A stretch of 64,000 nucleotides of DNA from Plantibacter sp. Leaf314 (GCF_001423185.1 NZ_LMOB01000001.1:2153889-2217888); one strand, 5' to 3'; counted from the first letter of the stretch, positions 39,192 to 48,745 are shown. Notes: generated from the sequence alone by a model not told the origin. A program made the numbers and translations.

Positions 39192-40496
39192 TCAGGCTCC
39201 GCGCGGGACGGGACGCCTGATGTGGGTGCGCAGACCCACGACGTCGAGGACGAACTCGCAGAACATCGCGTTGGCCCAGGAGAACCACGGGCGGGTGAAG
39301 GTGGCCGGGTCGTCCTTGTGGAAGGACTCGTGCATGACCCCGGTGCCGGCGTCGGTGCGCAGGAGGGTGTCGAGGAGGCGCGCGCGCTCCGCGTCGTCCG
39401 TCGAGGTGAGCCCCTCCATGGCGAGGGCGATCGGCCAGATGTGATCGTGCGGGGTGTGCGGGCTGCCGATCCCGCGGGCGGAGGATCCGACGAAGAAACT
39501 CGGGTCGTCCTCGCTCAGCAGGAACCGCCGGGTGGCGAGGTACCGGGCGTCGTCCGGTGCACACCAGCCGAGGAACGGCAGCGAGAGGAGGCTCGGCACG
39601 TTCGCGTCGTCCATGAGCAGGGCGTTGCCGAAGCCATCGACCTCGTAGGCGTAGACATCGCCGTACCGGTCGGTCGACACGACTCCGTGGGCGTCGATCG
39701 CCGCCTCGAGCTCGCGTCGGAGCGAGCGGGCGTCCGCGGCGAGCGCCTCGTCGTCGAGCACGTCCACCGCGATCGCCTCGACCCCGGCGAGCGTCACCGC
39801 GGCGAAGAGGTTGCCCGGCACGTTGTAGCCGTACCGCGCCGCGTCGTCACTCGGCCGGAACCCCGACCACGAGAGGCCCGTGAACGTGGTCTCCGGGCCG
39901 AGTCCGTCGCGGACGAGGGTGTCGGAGAGCGGCGCGTCGAACCGTTGGAACCGGTACGGCGAGCGCTCCTCATGGTGCTGCTCGGTGCGCCAGACACCCA
40001 CCGCGGCGGTGACGGCGGCGCGGAACCGCTCGTCGAGGTGGTCGGAACGGCCCGTCGCCAGCCAGAGGTCGTGTGCGAGCTGGAGCGGGTAGCCGAGCGA
40101 GTCGATCTCGTACTTGCGTTCCCACACCCAGGGCGAGGCGTCGGTGCGGTCGTCGTGGTGGCCGTGACCGTTCGGTTCGGCGTTGAAGGCGTTGGCGTAG
40201 GGATCGAGGGCGATCGCGTCGAGCTGGCGACGGTTGACGGCGACGAGGAGGTCGGCCAGCTCTGGCCGCTCGGCAGCGAAGTGGAGGTACGGCGCGAGCT
40301 GCGCGCTCGAGTCTCGCAACCACATCGCGGGGATGTCGCCGGTGAGCATGAACACGGTGCCGTCCGGCATGGGCGTCATCGTGCTGTGCAGGGTGTCGGC
40401 GAAGCAGCGTTCGAACCGCTCCGCCACCCGCTGGTCGCTGCGCTCGCGCACGGCCGCGGTCGCCTCGGCGATGAGCTCGTCGATCCACGCGGTCAT
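39192..40496 (-). CDS. Exo-alpha-1,6-mannosidase-like glycoside hydrolase, GH125
   Basis: A 434-residue protein of the metal-independent alpha-mannosidase family (GH125), an (alpha/alpha)6 barrel. Family-typical stretches: GDIPAMWLRDSSAQLAPYL, WERKYEIDSLGYPLQLAH, TFTGLSWSGFRPSDDA, MDDANVPSLLSLPFLG and RPWFSWANAMFCEFVLD. No signal peptide, so it acts on imported oligosaccharides, such as alpha-1,6-mannose units from yeast mannan or N-glycans. GGAGGG precedes the ATG at 40496. It lies alone, 37 bp after the YbjQ gene on the same strand, without its own transporter. Confidence 0.88.
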   Translation of the reverse strand: MTAWIDELIAEATAAVRERSDQRVAERFERCFADTLHSTMTPMPDGTVFMLTGDIPAMWLRDSSAQLAPYLHFAAERPELADLLVAVNRRQLDAIALDPYANAFNAEPNGHGHHDDRTDASPWVWERKYEIDSLGYPLQLAHDLWLATGRSDHLDERFRAAVTAAVGVWRTEQHHEERSPYRFQRFDAPLSDTLVRDGLGPETTFTGLSWSGFRPSDDAARYGYNVPGNLFAAVTLAGVEAIAVDVLDDEALAADARSLRRELEAAIDAHGVVSTDRYGDVYAYEVDGFGNALLMDDANVPSLLSLPFLGWCAPDDARYLATRRFLLSEDDPSFFVGSSARGIGSPHTPHDHIWPIALAMEGLTSTDDAERARLLDTLLRTDAGTGVMHESFHKDDPATFTRPWFSWANAMFCEFVLDVVGLRTHIRRPVPRGA

Positions 40497-40533
40497 GGTG
40501 ATCCCTCCTCGGTGACGGCCGGCCGGCCGGCGA

Positions 40534-40935
40534 TCAGACGCCGCCGCGGGGCTTGGGCGCGTCGGGCTGGGCCGCCGCGTAGGCCGACTGCCCCGTCGCC
40601 CCGGGCTCACCCTCGGGGATCGGGACGAGGTACGCGGCGGTGCCGTAGGCGGTCAGCTGCGTCCAGGCACCACCGATGTCGGTCGTCTCGAGGCGCATGG
40701 CCAACACCGCGTTGGCACCGCGCTGCTCTGCGTCCGCGACGAGGCGCCGCATGACCTCCTGGCGGGACTCGAACAGCAGCTGCGTCATGCCGGGGACCTC
40801 GCCGCCGCCGAGTGCCGAGAACCCGATGGACATCGAGGAGCCCCAGTCGCGGGCCCGCACCGTGAGGCCGACGACCTCACCGAGGACGGCGTCGATGCGG
40901 TGGCCGGCCACCGTGTCGGTCGTGACGACGATCAT
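40534..40935 (-). CDS. YbjQ family protein (DUF74)
   Basis: A 133-residue protein; the first ~105 residues match the YbjQ fold, which assembles as pentamers: MIVVTTDTVAGHRIDAVLGE, LGGGEVPGMTQLLFESRQE, GANAVLAMRLETTDIGG and TAYGTAAYLV. The last ~28 residues are a Pro/Ala/Gln-rich tail. Molecular function is unknown, with heavy-metal binding proposed for relatives. Its ATG overlaps the stop of the M20 hydrolase gene, so the two are translationally coupled. Confidence 0.88.
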   Translation of the reverse strand: MIVVTTDTVAGHRIDAVLGEVVGLTVRARDWGSSMSIGFSALGGGEVPGMTQLLFESRQEVMRRLVADAEQRGANAVLAMRLETTDIGGAWTQLTAYGTAAYLVPIPEGEPGATGQSAYAAAQPDAPKPRGGV

Positions 40936-42218
40936 GCGCCGGCCTCCGTTCCGCTCAGGCGGGACAGCGCGGCGAGCGAGAGCGCCGCGATGCCGGTGTC
41001 GAGGGTGGGGTGGATGAGCGGCGCGAACTTCGCCGAGTGGTTACCGGGGAGGTCCTGCTCCATGCGCCCGGACGCGTAGGCCGCGGCGAAGGCCTGTGGA
41101 TCGGCACCGCCGAGGATCCAGTAGACGATCGGTGCGTCGGCGGCCGTCGCCAGCATCCCGACGTCTTCGCTGCCCGTGACGAGCCCCGGATCGACGACGC
41201 GGTTGGCACCGAACGCCTCACCGAAGACCGCCGTCACCTCCGCGGTGGCGGCCGGGTCGTTCACGAGCACCGGGAACGCCTCCGTGTGCTCGATCACCGG
41301 TTCGCGCTCGGCGCCGGACGCCGCCGCTTCGGCGCGGATGATGCGTTCCATGGACCCGACGACGCGGTTGCGCACGTGTGGTTCGTAGCTGCGGATGTTG
41401 ACCCCGATCTGCGCCGTGTCGGGGATGATGTTGTTCTTCGTCCCGGCGTGCATGGTGCCGACCGTGAGCACCGCGGTGTCGGTGCCGGCGACCTCGCGCG
41501 ACACGATCGACTGGAGCCGGACGACCGCCGACGCCGCCATCACGATCGGGTCGATGGTGGACTGAGGGCGGGAGCCGTGCCCGCCTCGGCCGTGGAAGGT
41601 GACGCGGTAGGCATCCGTCGCGGCGAACGACGGGCCGGCGTGCGTGCCGACCACACCGGCGGGAAGTGGGCCGACGTGCTGACCGAACACGACGTCGGGC
41701 TTCGGCACCCGGGTGTACAGCTCGTCGTCGATCATCGCCTGCGCGCCTCCCCCGGCCTCCTCGGCCGGCTGGAAGAGCACCACGAGCGTGCCCGACCAGG
41801 TTGACCGCCGGGCGGCGAGCAGTTCGGCGGCGCCCAGCAGGCAGGTGACGTGGACGTCGTGACCGCAGGCGTGCATGACGGGGACGTCGTTGCCCTCCGG
41901 GTCGACCCCGCGCACGACGCTCGCGTAGTCGAGGCCCGTCTCCTCCAACACGGGCAGACCGTCCATGTCGGCACGGAGGAGCACCGTCGGCCCAGCACCG
42001 TTCTCCAGAACGCCGACGACGCCCGTGCCGCCGATCCCGGTCGCGACGGCGTACCCGAGGCCCGTGATGCGATCGGCCACGAGCGCTGCGGTGCGATGCT
42101 CCGCGAAGGAGAGCTCCGGGTGGGCGTGGAGGTCTTGATACACGGGGGCGAGGGCGACGGCCAGCGATGCCGCCTCCTGCTGGACGAGTGCTGCGGTGGC
42201 GATGGGCTGGTCGGTCAT
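40932..42218 (-). CDS. M20 family amidohydrolase (N-acyl amino acid/hippurate hydrolase type)
   Basis: A 428-residue metal-dependent amidohydrolase of the M20D group. Metal-binding motif MHACGHDVHV, catalytic Glu pair in VLFQPAEEAGGGA, and a dimerisation insert with YRVTFHGRGGHGSRPQSTID; also RADMDGLPVLEETGL and LVTGSEDVGML. It removes an acyl group from N-acyl amino acids or related amides in the cytoplasm. The ATG at 42218 follows a AAGGAGA ribosome site. It forms a two-gene unit with YbjQ, and lies 80 bp after the 3' end of a LacI gene. Confidence 0.92.
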   Translation of the reverse strand: MTDQPIATAALVQQEAASLAVALAPVYQDLHAHPELSFAEHRTAALVADRITGLGYAVATGIGGTGVVGVLENGAGPTVLLRADMDGLPVLEETGLDYASVVRGVDPEGNDVPVMHACGHDVHVTCLLGAAELLAARRSTWSGTLVVLFQPAEEAGGGAQAMIDDELYTRVPKPDVVFGQHVGPLPAGVVGTHAGPSFAATDAYRVTFHGRGGHGSRPQSTIDPIVMAASAVVRLQSIVSREVAGTDTAVLTVGTMHAGTKNNIIPDTAQIGVNIRSYEPHVRNRVVGSMERIIRAEAAASGAEREPVIEHTEAFPVLVNDPAATAEVTAVFGEAFGANRVVDPGLVTGSEDVGMLATAADAPIVYWILGGADPQAFAAAYASGRMEQDLPGNHSAKFAPLIHPTLDTGIAALSLAALSRLSGTEAGA

Positions 42219-42298
42219 GGGTCTCCTTCGAGCGTCGCCTTCAACCCTACGGGCCTGGTCCGTCGCGCGGCAGGGGCCCGGGAAACCTCAGGTCGACC

Positions 42299-43366
42299 TC
42301 AGCCCTGTGGAGCGGGGACCGGCGCCGTCGTCGCGCCACGGTGGAAGCGCACCGCGAACTGCTCGGAGTCCGGTTCACGGCCGTCCAGCATCGCGACGAT
42401 CGCCCGGCCGGCCGCCGAGCCCTTCTCCCGGGAGGGCTGCCAGACCGTCGTGAGGTCGTAGTCGAGTCCCTCTACCCGGATGCCGTCGAACCCGACGACA
42501 CTGAGCTCACGGGGAACCTCGATGCCGAGTTCCTCGGCCGCACGGATCACCCCGGCAGCGAGGAGGTCGCTCTGCGCGGCGACGGCCGTCGGGCGCTCAC
42601 CCACCGGGACGTCGAGGATGGCGTGGCCGGCGATGCGCCCCTCCTCCAGCGAGGATCCGGTGGAGACGAACCCGCTGGCGCCGGGGAAGACGTCGCGGAG
42701 GCCCTGCAGGCGCTCGATCGCGGGGACGGTCGTCGCGCCGCCCTCCCACTCGGGCGTCAGCGGACCGCGGCGTTCCGTCGGATCCAGGTTGAGGGTGACG
42801 ACGGCGACCCGCTCGTGCCCGAGGTCGGCGAGGTGCTGCGCCTCCTGACGCACGCCACCGCGGTTGTCGACCGCAATGTCCGGGACCCCGAGTGCCGCGA
42901 GTCCCTCGATCGAGACGATGGGCATCCCCCGGCGACTGAGCACCGCGACCGAGCTGTCGAGGTTCGGGCTGCAGCCGATGAGCACGACCCCGTCCATCGG
43001 TGCGTTGCTCAGCTGGAGGGTGCCCTCCTGGGCGTCGTTCAGGAGGAGGAGACCCGCGCCGACCGCGCCCAGTTCGTCGGCGAGCCCGTCGAGCGTCTGC
43101 ACCATGACCGGGTCGCGGAAGGAGTGCCCGATCCGACCGGCGACGACCGCTCCGACGATGCCGCTCCTACCCTGACGGAGGGAGCGGGCACGGGGGTCCG
43201 GACCGCCGTAGTCGAGGTCGGCCGCGGCTTGCAGCACGCGCCGCTTCGTCGCCTCGGAGACCGGCCCGGCCCCGCTGAACGCGAGGGAGGCGGTCGACGG
43301 CGACACCCCGGCGCGCTCGGCGACATCGGCGAGCGTCGGTCGTGAGGGGCGTGATTCCTGGTCCAC
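42299..43366 (-). CDS. LacI family transcriptional regulator (MFS pair)
   Basis: A 355-residue repressor with the helix-turn-helix PTLADVAERAGVSPSTASLA at ~10-30 and a ligand domain (SGIVGAVVAGRIGHSF, MDGVVLIGCSPN, SVVGFDGI). Divergent from the MFS gene at 43491, with a palindrome TCGAATCGATTCGA between, the probable operator. Ligand unknown. Confidence 0.93.
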   Translation of the reverse strand: MDQESRPSRPTLADVAERAGVSPSTASLAFSGAGPVSEATKRRVLQAAADLDYGGPDPRARSLRQGRSGIVGAVVAGRIGHSFRDPVMVQTLDGLADELGAVGAGLLLLNDAQEGTLQLSNAPMDGVVLIGCSPNLDSSVAVLSRRGMPIVSIEGLAALGVPDIAVDNRGGVRQEAQHLADLGHERVAVVTLNLDPTERRGPLTPEWEGGATTVPAIERLQGLRDVFPGASGFVSTGSSLEEGRIAGHAILDVPVGERPTAVAAQSDLLAAGVIRAAEELGIEVPRELSVVGFDGIRVEGLDYDLTTVWQPSREKGSAAGRAIVAMLDGREPDSEQFAVRFHRGATTAPVPAPQG

Positions 43367-43390
43367 GATCTGCTAGCTTAGTCGACGGAA

Positions 43391-43404
43391 TCGAATCGAT
43401 TCGA
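43391..43404. promoter_or_regulatory. LacI-type operator TCGAATCGATTCGA
   Basis: Perfect 14-bp palindrome centred on CG, between the divergent LacI and MFS genes, 87 bp before the MFS start. A partial copy (ggaatcga) directly precedes it. Confidence 0.7.
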
Positions 43405-43490
43405 CTCTGCACGGATCCACGCCGATCCGCCGACGTTCCACCCGTTCCACGCAGCGCTCCGGCGCCCGAAGCACCGATCCCGAGGACCCC

Positions 43491-44732
43491 GTGTCAGAGC
43501 CGACCACCCCGCAGACCGCACCCGTCGCCGTGCGTCCCCGCCGCGAACTCCTCGCCTGGCGCAACGCGATCTTCGTGATCTTCGCCCTCAGCGGGCTCAG
43601 CATCGCCACCTGGGTCGCACGGTTGCCGGCGATCCGCGACAACCTCGACCTCACCACCGGGACGGTCGGCCTCCTCATCCTCGGCATGTCGATCGGGTCG
43701 ATCCTCGGCCTCGTCGCCTCGCAGCACCTGCTCGCCCGGCTCGGCCCGCGGAACGGGATGCGATTGACGCTCGGCCTCGTCGCCGCCGGCCTGCTGCTCA
43801 TCGGCGTCGGTGCGAGCCTCGTGCCGCTCGAAGGGATCGTCCTCGTCGGGCTCATCATCTTCGGCTTCGGCAACGGCGCCCTGGACGTCATGATGAACGT
43901 CGAGGGAGCCGCGGCGGAGCAGGAACTCGGCAAGACGGTCATGCCGCTCATGCACGCGTGCTTCAGCTTCGGGACCGTGGCGGGCGCCGGGCTCGGCGCC
44001 CTCGCGTCGGCCGCCGGTGTCGAGGTCTTCTGGCACGCACTGATCCTGGCGGTCGTCATCGCCGTCGCCGCCGTCATCGCCGTCCGCTTCGTCCCGGCCG
44101 AGCAGGCGGTCGTCGACCTCGACGACGCCCCGAAGACGCCCTGGCGCGAACGACTGCGCGAGAGCCTGTCCGTCTGGGCGGACGGCCGACTCATCCTCAT
44201 CGGCGTCATCATGCTCGGCATGGCGTTCGCCGAGGGCAGCGCCAACGACTGGCTCGCCCTCGCCGTGGTCGACGGCCACGAGCAGAGCAACACGACGGGC
44301 GCGCTCGTCTACGGCGTGTTCGTCACCGCGATGACCGTCGGTCGGATCGTCGGCGGGCCGCTCATCGACCGCTTCGGCCGTGTGCCCGTGCTGCAGGTGT
44401 CGGCGGGAGCCGCGATCGCCGGGCTCGTGCTGTTCATCCTGACGCCGGTGACGGGCCTCATGGTCCTCGGCACCGTGCTGTGGGGGCTCGGCGCCTCGCT
44501 CGGCTTCCCGGTCGGGATGTCCGCAGCGGCCGACGACTCCAAGCGGGCCGCGGCACGGGTGAGCGCCGTCGCGATGATCGGATACTGCGCGTTCCTCGTC
44601 GGGCCGCCGCTCATCGGCATCCTCGGCGACAGCATCGGACTCCTCAACGCCCTGTTCGTCGTCCTCGTCCTCATCGTGCTCGCCGGCCTGGCATCACCTG
44701 CGGCTCGCGAGAGCAGCCGCCGGAAGCGCTGA
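43491..44732 (+). CDS. MFS transporter, YbjJ/fucose-permease-like
   Basis: A 413-residue, 12-helix transporter. The first helix region NAIFVIFALSGLSIATWVARL, the conserved ALDVMMNVEGAAAEQELGK and VMPLMHACFSFGTVAGAG resemble YbjJ-type and sugar permeases of the major facilitator superfamily. GTG start; CCGAGGA lies nine or so bases upstream. Controlled, by position, by the divergent LacI repressor, which suggests a sugar or polyol ligand. Confidence 0.9.
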   Translation: MSEPTTPQTAPVAVRPRRELLAWRNAIFVIFALSGLSIATWVARLPAIRDNLDLTTGTVGLLILGMSIGSILGLVASQHLLARLGPRNGMRLTLGLVAAGLLLIGVGASLVPLEGIVLVGLIIFGFGNGALDVMMNVEGAAAEQELGKTVMPLMHACFSFGTVAGAGLGALASAAGVEVFWHALILAVVIAVAAVIAVRFVPAEQAVVDLDDAPKTPWRERLRESLSVWADGRLILIGVIMLGMAFAEGSANDWLALAVVDGHEQSNTTGALVYGVFVTAMTVGRIVGGPLIDRFGRVPVLQVSAGAAIAGLVLFILTPVTGLMVLGTVLWGLGASLGFPVGMSAAADDSKRAAARVSAVAMIGYCAFLVGPPLIGILGDSIGLLNALFVVLVLIVLAGLASPAARESSRRKR

Positions 44733-44801
44733 CACCGACTCGAACCCCGTTCCCCACCCTCGACGCACCCGCTTCCGCGGCTCGCCTCCTAGACTCGTCT
44801 G

Positions 44802-45497
44802 GTGCGTCTCGTCATAGCCCGCTGTTCCGTCGATTACGCCGGACGCCTCAGTGCCCATCTGCCCCTCGCCACCCGGCTCCTCATGGTGAAGAACGACGGC
44901 AGCCTCCTCGTCCACTCCGACGGCGGTTCCTACAAGCCGCTCAACTGGATGAGCCCGCCCTGCACGCTCACGACCGTCGAACCCGACGAGACGCAGGCAG
45001 CCGCCGGCATCACCGAACTGTGGAAGGTCACCCACAAGAAGACGGGTGACGCGCTCATCGTCTCGATCCACGAGGTCCAGCACGACAGCGCTCACGAGCT
45101 GGGCGTCGACCCCGGCCTCCAGAAGGACGGCGTCGAGGCGCACCTGCAGAAGCTCCTCGCCGAACAGATCGAGCTCCTCGGCGACGGCTACCGGCTCATC
45201 CGTCGCGAGTACATGACCGCCATCGGCCCGGTCGACATCCTCGCCACCGACGCGAGTGGCGCCTCCGTCGCGGTCGAGCTGAAGCGGCGCGGCGACATCG
45301 ACGGTGTCGAGCAACTCACGCGGTACCTCGAACTCATGAACCGCGACCCGCTCCTCGCCCCCGTGCAGGGCGTGTTCGCTGCACAGGAGATCAAGCCGCA
45401 GGCGCGCACCCTCGCGCAGGACCGCGGGATCCGCTGCGTCGTCCTCGACTACGACGCGATGCGCGGCCTCGACGACAGCGACTCCCGCCTCTTCTGA
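44802..45497 (+). CDS. nucS: Mismatch-specific endonuclease NucS (EndoMS)
   Basis: A 231-residue nuclease used for non-canonical mismatch repair in actinobacteria that lack MutS/MutL. N-terminal DNA-binding dimer domain: [41 protein letters not shown]-terminal RecB-like nuclease domain: the catalytic Asp and Glu-x-Lys in [12 protein letters not shown] and [20 protein letters not shown]. The terminal DSRLF is the short sliding-clamp-binding tail of actinobacterial NucS. GTG start at the conserved first residue. Monocistronic. Confidence 0.95.
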   Translation: MRLVIARCSVDYAGRLSAHLPLATRLLMVKNDGSLLVHSDGGSYKPLNWMSPPCTLTTVEPDETQAAAGITELWKVTHKKTGDALIVSIHEVQHDSAHELGVDPGLQKDGVEAHLQKLLAEQIELLGDGYRLIRREYMTAIGPVDILATDASGASVAVELKRRGDIDGVEQLTRYLELMNRDPLLAPVQGVFAAQEIKPQARTLAQDRGIRCVVLDYDAMRGLDDSDSRLF

Positions 45498-45512
45498 GCG
45501 TCCACCGAGCGA

Positions 45513-45582
45513 CCGTTCTCAGGAGTCCTCCGGCGCGCCGGCCTCGCCAGACAGCGACACGCCCGGACACTCCTGAGAACGG
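45513..45582. repeat. Intergenic palindromic element, copy E
   Basis: Arms CCGTTCTCAGGAG (45513-45525) and CTCCTGAGAACGG (45570-45582) pair perfectly over 13 bp and continue inward as TCC/GGA. Outer bases CCGTT/AACGG differ from the other copies but stay complementary. Between convergent nucS and the GntP gene. Confidence 0.8.
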
Positions 45583-45597
45583 GTCAGCGCGCGGAAC

Positions 45598-47067
45598 CTA
45601 GACGAACAGCCAGATCAGGGCGACCATCCCGAAGCCGACGACCGACAGGATCGTCTCGAGGACGGTCCAGGTCGCGAGCGTCTGCTTGACCGACATGTTG
45701 AAGTACTTCGCGATGATCCAGAAGCCGCCGTCGTTGACGTGCGAGAGCGTGATCGATCCGGCCGCGATCGCGATGCCGATGAGCGCCAACTGCGGCTGCG
45801 AGTAGTCACCCGCGAGGACGACCGGCTGCAGGATGCCCGCGGTGATGACGATCGCCGCCGTCGCCGATCCCTGCGCGATGCGGAGTCCGGAGCTGATGAG
45901 GTACGCCGACACGATGATCGGCAGGCCGAGCGAACCGAGCACCTCGGCCAGAGCCGCCCCGACGCCGGTCGCCGAGATGACGGCACCGAAGAACGCACCG
46001 GCGCCGACCACGAGCAGGATCATGCCGATGGGACGCAACGACTGCCCGGAGAGCTCACCCAGCTCGGCGAGCGTCATGCCGCGCCGCACCCCGAGGACGT
46101 AGTAGGCGAGGCACACGGCGATCGTCAGCGCGACCGCGGGGTTCCCGATGAGCGTCAGCGCCTCGAGCAGCGGGCCGCTCGGCAGGGCCAGGGCGCCGAA
46201 GGTCGCGGCGAGGATGAGCAGGATCGGCGTGATGATGATGAGTCCGACCGCCCACAGCGAGATGTCCTTGCGCTCCGGGGCGTCGTCCTCGGGCTCGAGC
46301 ACGTACTCCTCGGGCACGGACACCATGACGCGCTTGCCGATCCACAGCGGCCAGGCGATACCGGACGCGATGAACGCGGGGATACCGCAGAGGAAGCCCA
46401 TGAGGATGAGCCAGCCGAGCCCGACCTCGAAGGTGCCGGCGAGCGCCGTCGGTCCCGGGTGCGGGGGCAGGAACGCGTGCGTCATCGAGAGGCCGGCGAG
46501 CATCGGGAGCGCGTAGAGCACGAGCGACTTCCCGCCGCGGCGTGCGGTGATGTAGACGAGGGGCGCGAGGACGAAGATGCCGACGTCGAAGAACACGGGG
46601 ATGCCGAAGATGAGCCCGGTGAGCCCCATCGCGACCGGCGCGCCACGTTCACCGAAGCGGCCGAGGAGCTTGCGGATGAGGACGTCGGCGCCACCCGAGC
46701 GTTCCAGGATCGCGCCGAGCACGGTGCCGAGGCCGATGATGATGGTGATGTGCCCGAGGATGCCGCCGAAGCCGGTCTCGAGGAGTGACGCACCGGGTTT
46801 GATCTGCTCGTCGTCGAACGGGTCCGGGACGGCGACGCCGACGATCTTGTAGATGCTCGTGCCCGTCGCCAGCGCCAGGCCGATGCCCACGATGAACAGC
46901 GAGATGAAGGGCTCGAGCTTGACCCGGATGATGAGGAACAGCAGCACCGCGATGGCGACGGCACACAGGATGAGCAGGCCGGGGGTGGTCTGCTGCAACC
47001 AGCCGATGGGGTCGCTCGGGGCAGGTGCGGCGGCTGCGACGCGGCTCGCGAGGGCGTGGATGGGCAT
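45598..47067 (-). CDS. GntP family permease (gluconate-type proton symporter)
   Basis: A 489-residue membrane protein with about 12-14 helices. Family-typical stretches: FISLFIVGIGLALATGTS, ETGFGGILGHITIIIGLGTVLG, GLIFGIPVFFDVGIFVLAPL, LPPHPGPTALAGTFEVGLG and ITLSHVNDGGFWIIAKYF. GntP proteins import sugar acids such as gluconate with protons; some relatives carry D-serine. It is the last gene of the operon deaminase - KDPG aldolase - deacylase - GntP, starting 37 bp after the deacylase stop with an AGAAGG ribosome site. In this setting the likely substrate is an aldonic acid bearing an amino or acetylamino group at C2; this is inference. Confidence 0.93.
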   Translation of the reverse strand: MPIHALASRVAAAAPAPSDPIGWLQQTTPGLLILCAVAIAVLLFLIIRVKLEPFISLFIVGIGLALATGTSIYKIVGVAVPDPFDDEQIKPGASLLETGFGGILGHITIIIGLGTVLGAILERSGGADVLIRKLLGRFGERGAPVAMGLTGLIFGIPVFFDVGIFVLAPLVYITARRGGKSLVLYALPMLAGLSMTHAFLPPHPGPTALAGTFEVGLGWLILMGFLCGIPAFIASGIAWPLWIGKRVMVSVPEEYVLEPEDDAPERKDISLWAVGLIIITPILLILAATFGALALPSGPLLEALTLIGNPAVALTIAVCLAYYVLGVRRGMTLAELGELSGQSLRPIGMILLVVGAGAFFGAVISATGVGAALAEVLGSLGLPIIVSAYLISSGLRIAQGSATAAIVITAGILQPVVLAGDYSQPQLALIGIAIAAGSITLSHVNDGGFWIIAKYFNMSVKQTLATWTVLETILSVVGFGMVALIWLFV

Positions 47068-47104
47068 GGGAGGACCTTCTGTGTCGGCGGGGAGGAGGGA
47101 CGGG

Positions 47105-48745
47105 TCAGGATGGGCGTCGCCGGAGCGAGCGACCGGGGACGGCGTCGGTGCGACGACCGTCGGCGATGACGGCTGCGCCGTTCACGAAGACCCACGGGAT
47201 GCCGGCGGCCTGCTGCCGCGGTTCGGCGAAGGTCGCGCGGTCGGCGATCGTCTCGGGGTCGAAGAGGACGACGTCGGCGACGGCACCGACGCGGAGGACG
47301 CCGCGGTCGGTGAGTCCGAGTCGGGCGGCCGGACGGGAGGTGAGGTGGGCGACGGCGTCCTCGAGTCCGAGCACACCGGCTTCACGGACGTAGTGCCCGA
47401 GGTAGCGAGGGAAGGTGCCCCAGGCGCGCGGGTGGGGTTTCGCACCGATGAGGATGCCGTCGCTTCCGCCCGTGTGGGCCGGGTGCACCATCATCGTGCG
47501 CACGTTGGCCTCGTCGCCGACGTGCTGGAGGATGCCGGTCGCGAGGCGGTCGGCCTCGAGGAGCTCAAAGAACAGGGCGGTGGGGTCGCCGGACCAGGCG
47601 TGGCCGGTGTCCTCGGCGGCGATGGCGGAGACGGTCCGCCCCACGTAGCCCGCGAGCTCGGGGTTCGCGACACCGGAGATCTCGATCGTCGCCCAGTCGG
47701 TGACGACGCCGTGGCAGCCGTCGGTGCCGAGCACTTCGAGCTCGTGCCGCACCCGCGCGCGGACGTCGTCGTCGCCCAGACGCTCGAGCGTCGCTTCCGG
47801 CCCGCCGACGGCCGCCCAGCTCGGGAGCAGTGCCGAGAGCGTGGTCGATCCCGGCAGGTAGGGGTAGGTGTCGAGCGTGAGGTCGACACCGTCGGCGATG
47901 GCCTCGTCGATGAGCGCCACGAGCTCCGCGGCACGACCGGCGTTGACGCCGAAGTTCATCGTCGCGTGCGTGAGGTGCAGCGCGCAGCCGGAGCGACGAC
48001 TGACGTCGATCATCTCCGCATACGCCTCGAGGGCACCCTTCCCGTAGGAGCGCTGGTGCGGTGCGTAGAAGCCGCCGTGCTCCGCGACCGTGCGGCACAG
48101 CGCGACGAGCTCCTCGGTGTCGGCGAACATCCCGGGCACGTAGGTGAGGCCGGAGGACATGCCGACGGCGCCCTCCCGGAGCCCTGCGGCGACGAGCTCC
48201 TGCATGCGCTCGATCTCGTCCGGAGTGGCGGCGCGGTTCTCGGTGCCGACCACGAGCATGCGGACGGAACCCTGCGGCACGAGGTAGGCGACGTTCAGCG
48301 CGGCTCCGCGGTCGACGCGGTCGAGGTACTCGCCGACGCTCCGCCAGGCGAAGTCCACGTCGTCAGGCTGGCCGTTCCAGCCGGCGATCTGCTGCCGGAC
48401 GATCGCCATCGTGCGGTCGTCGGTCGGCGCGTAGGAGAGGCCGTCCTGCCCGAGCACCTCGGTGGTGACGCCCTGCGAGACCTTCGCGAGGTGGTCACGG
48501 TCGCGGAGCACGGCGAGGTCGGAGTGCGCGTGCATGTCGATGAACCCCGGTGCGGCGACGAGCCCCTCGGCGTCGACGACGAGCGCATCGGCCGGCGCGT
48601 CAGTGGCGGCGTCGGCACCGATCGCGACGATGCGGCCGCCGTCGATGAGCACCGAGCCGAGCGTGCTCGGGCCACCGGTGCCGTCGACGATGCGCGCATC
48701 GCGGAGGAGCACCGCGCGCGCATCACCCGTCGGCCGTGAGCTCAC
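47105..48745 (-). CDS. D-aminoacylase-family amidohydrolase, predicted N-acetyl-D-glucosaminate deacetylase
   Basis: A 546-residue metal-dependent amidohydrolase that removes the acyl group from N-acyl-D-amino acids. The HxH metal motif lies in GFIDMHAHSDLAVL (His72, His74); further His ligands are likely in FYAPHQR and LHLTHATMN; TLDTYPYLPGSTTLSALLPSW is the conserved barrel strand. Where classical D-aminoacylases have a metal-binding Cys (GNCG), this one has Asp101 (GQDG), marking a different subgroup. The GTG at 48745 overlaps the aldolase stop (GTGA). N-acetyl-D-glucosaminate is chemically an N-acyl-D-amino acid, and its neighbours provide every following step to central metabolism. The alternative is ordinary N-acyl-D-amino acid use, but that would not need the KDG kinase and KDPG aldolase. 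Confidence 0.85.
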   Translation of the reverse strand: MSSRPTGDARAVLLRDARIVDGTGGPSTLGSVLIDGGRIVAIGADAATDAPADALVVDAEGLVAAPGFIDMHAHSDLAVLRDRDHLAKVSQGVTTEVLGQDGLSYAPTDDRTMAIVRQQIAGWNGQPDDVDFAWRSVGEYLDRVDRGAALNVAYLVPQGSVRMLVVGTENRAATPDEIERMQELVAAGLREGAVGMSSGLTYVPGMFADTEELVALCRTVAEHGGFYAPHQRSYGKGALEAYAEMIDVSRRSGCALHLTHATMNFGVNAGRAAELVALIDEAIADGVDLTLDTYPYLPGSTTLSALLPSWAAVGGPEATLERLGDDDVRARVRHELEVLGTDGCHGVVTDWATIEISGVANPELAGYVGRTVSAIAAEDTGHAWSGDPTALFFELLEADRLATGILQHVGDEANVRTMMVHPAHTGGSDGILIGAKPHPRAWGTFPRYLGHYVREAGVLGLEDAVAHLTSRPAARLGLTDRGVLRVGAVADVVLFDPETIADRATFAEPRQQAAGIPWVFVNGAAVIADGRRTDAVPGRSLRRRPS

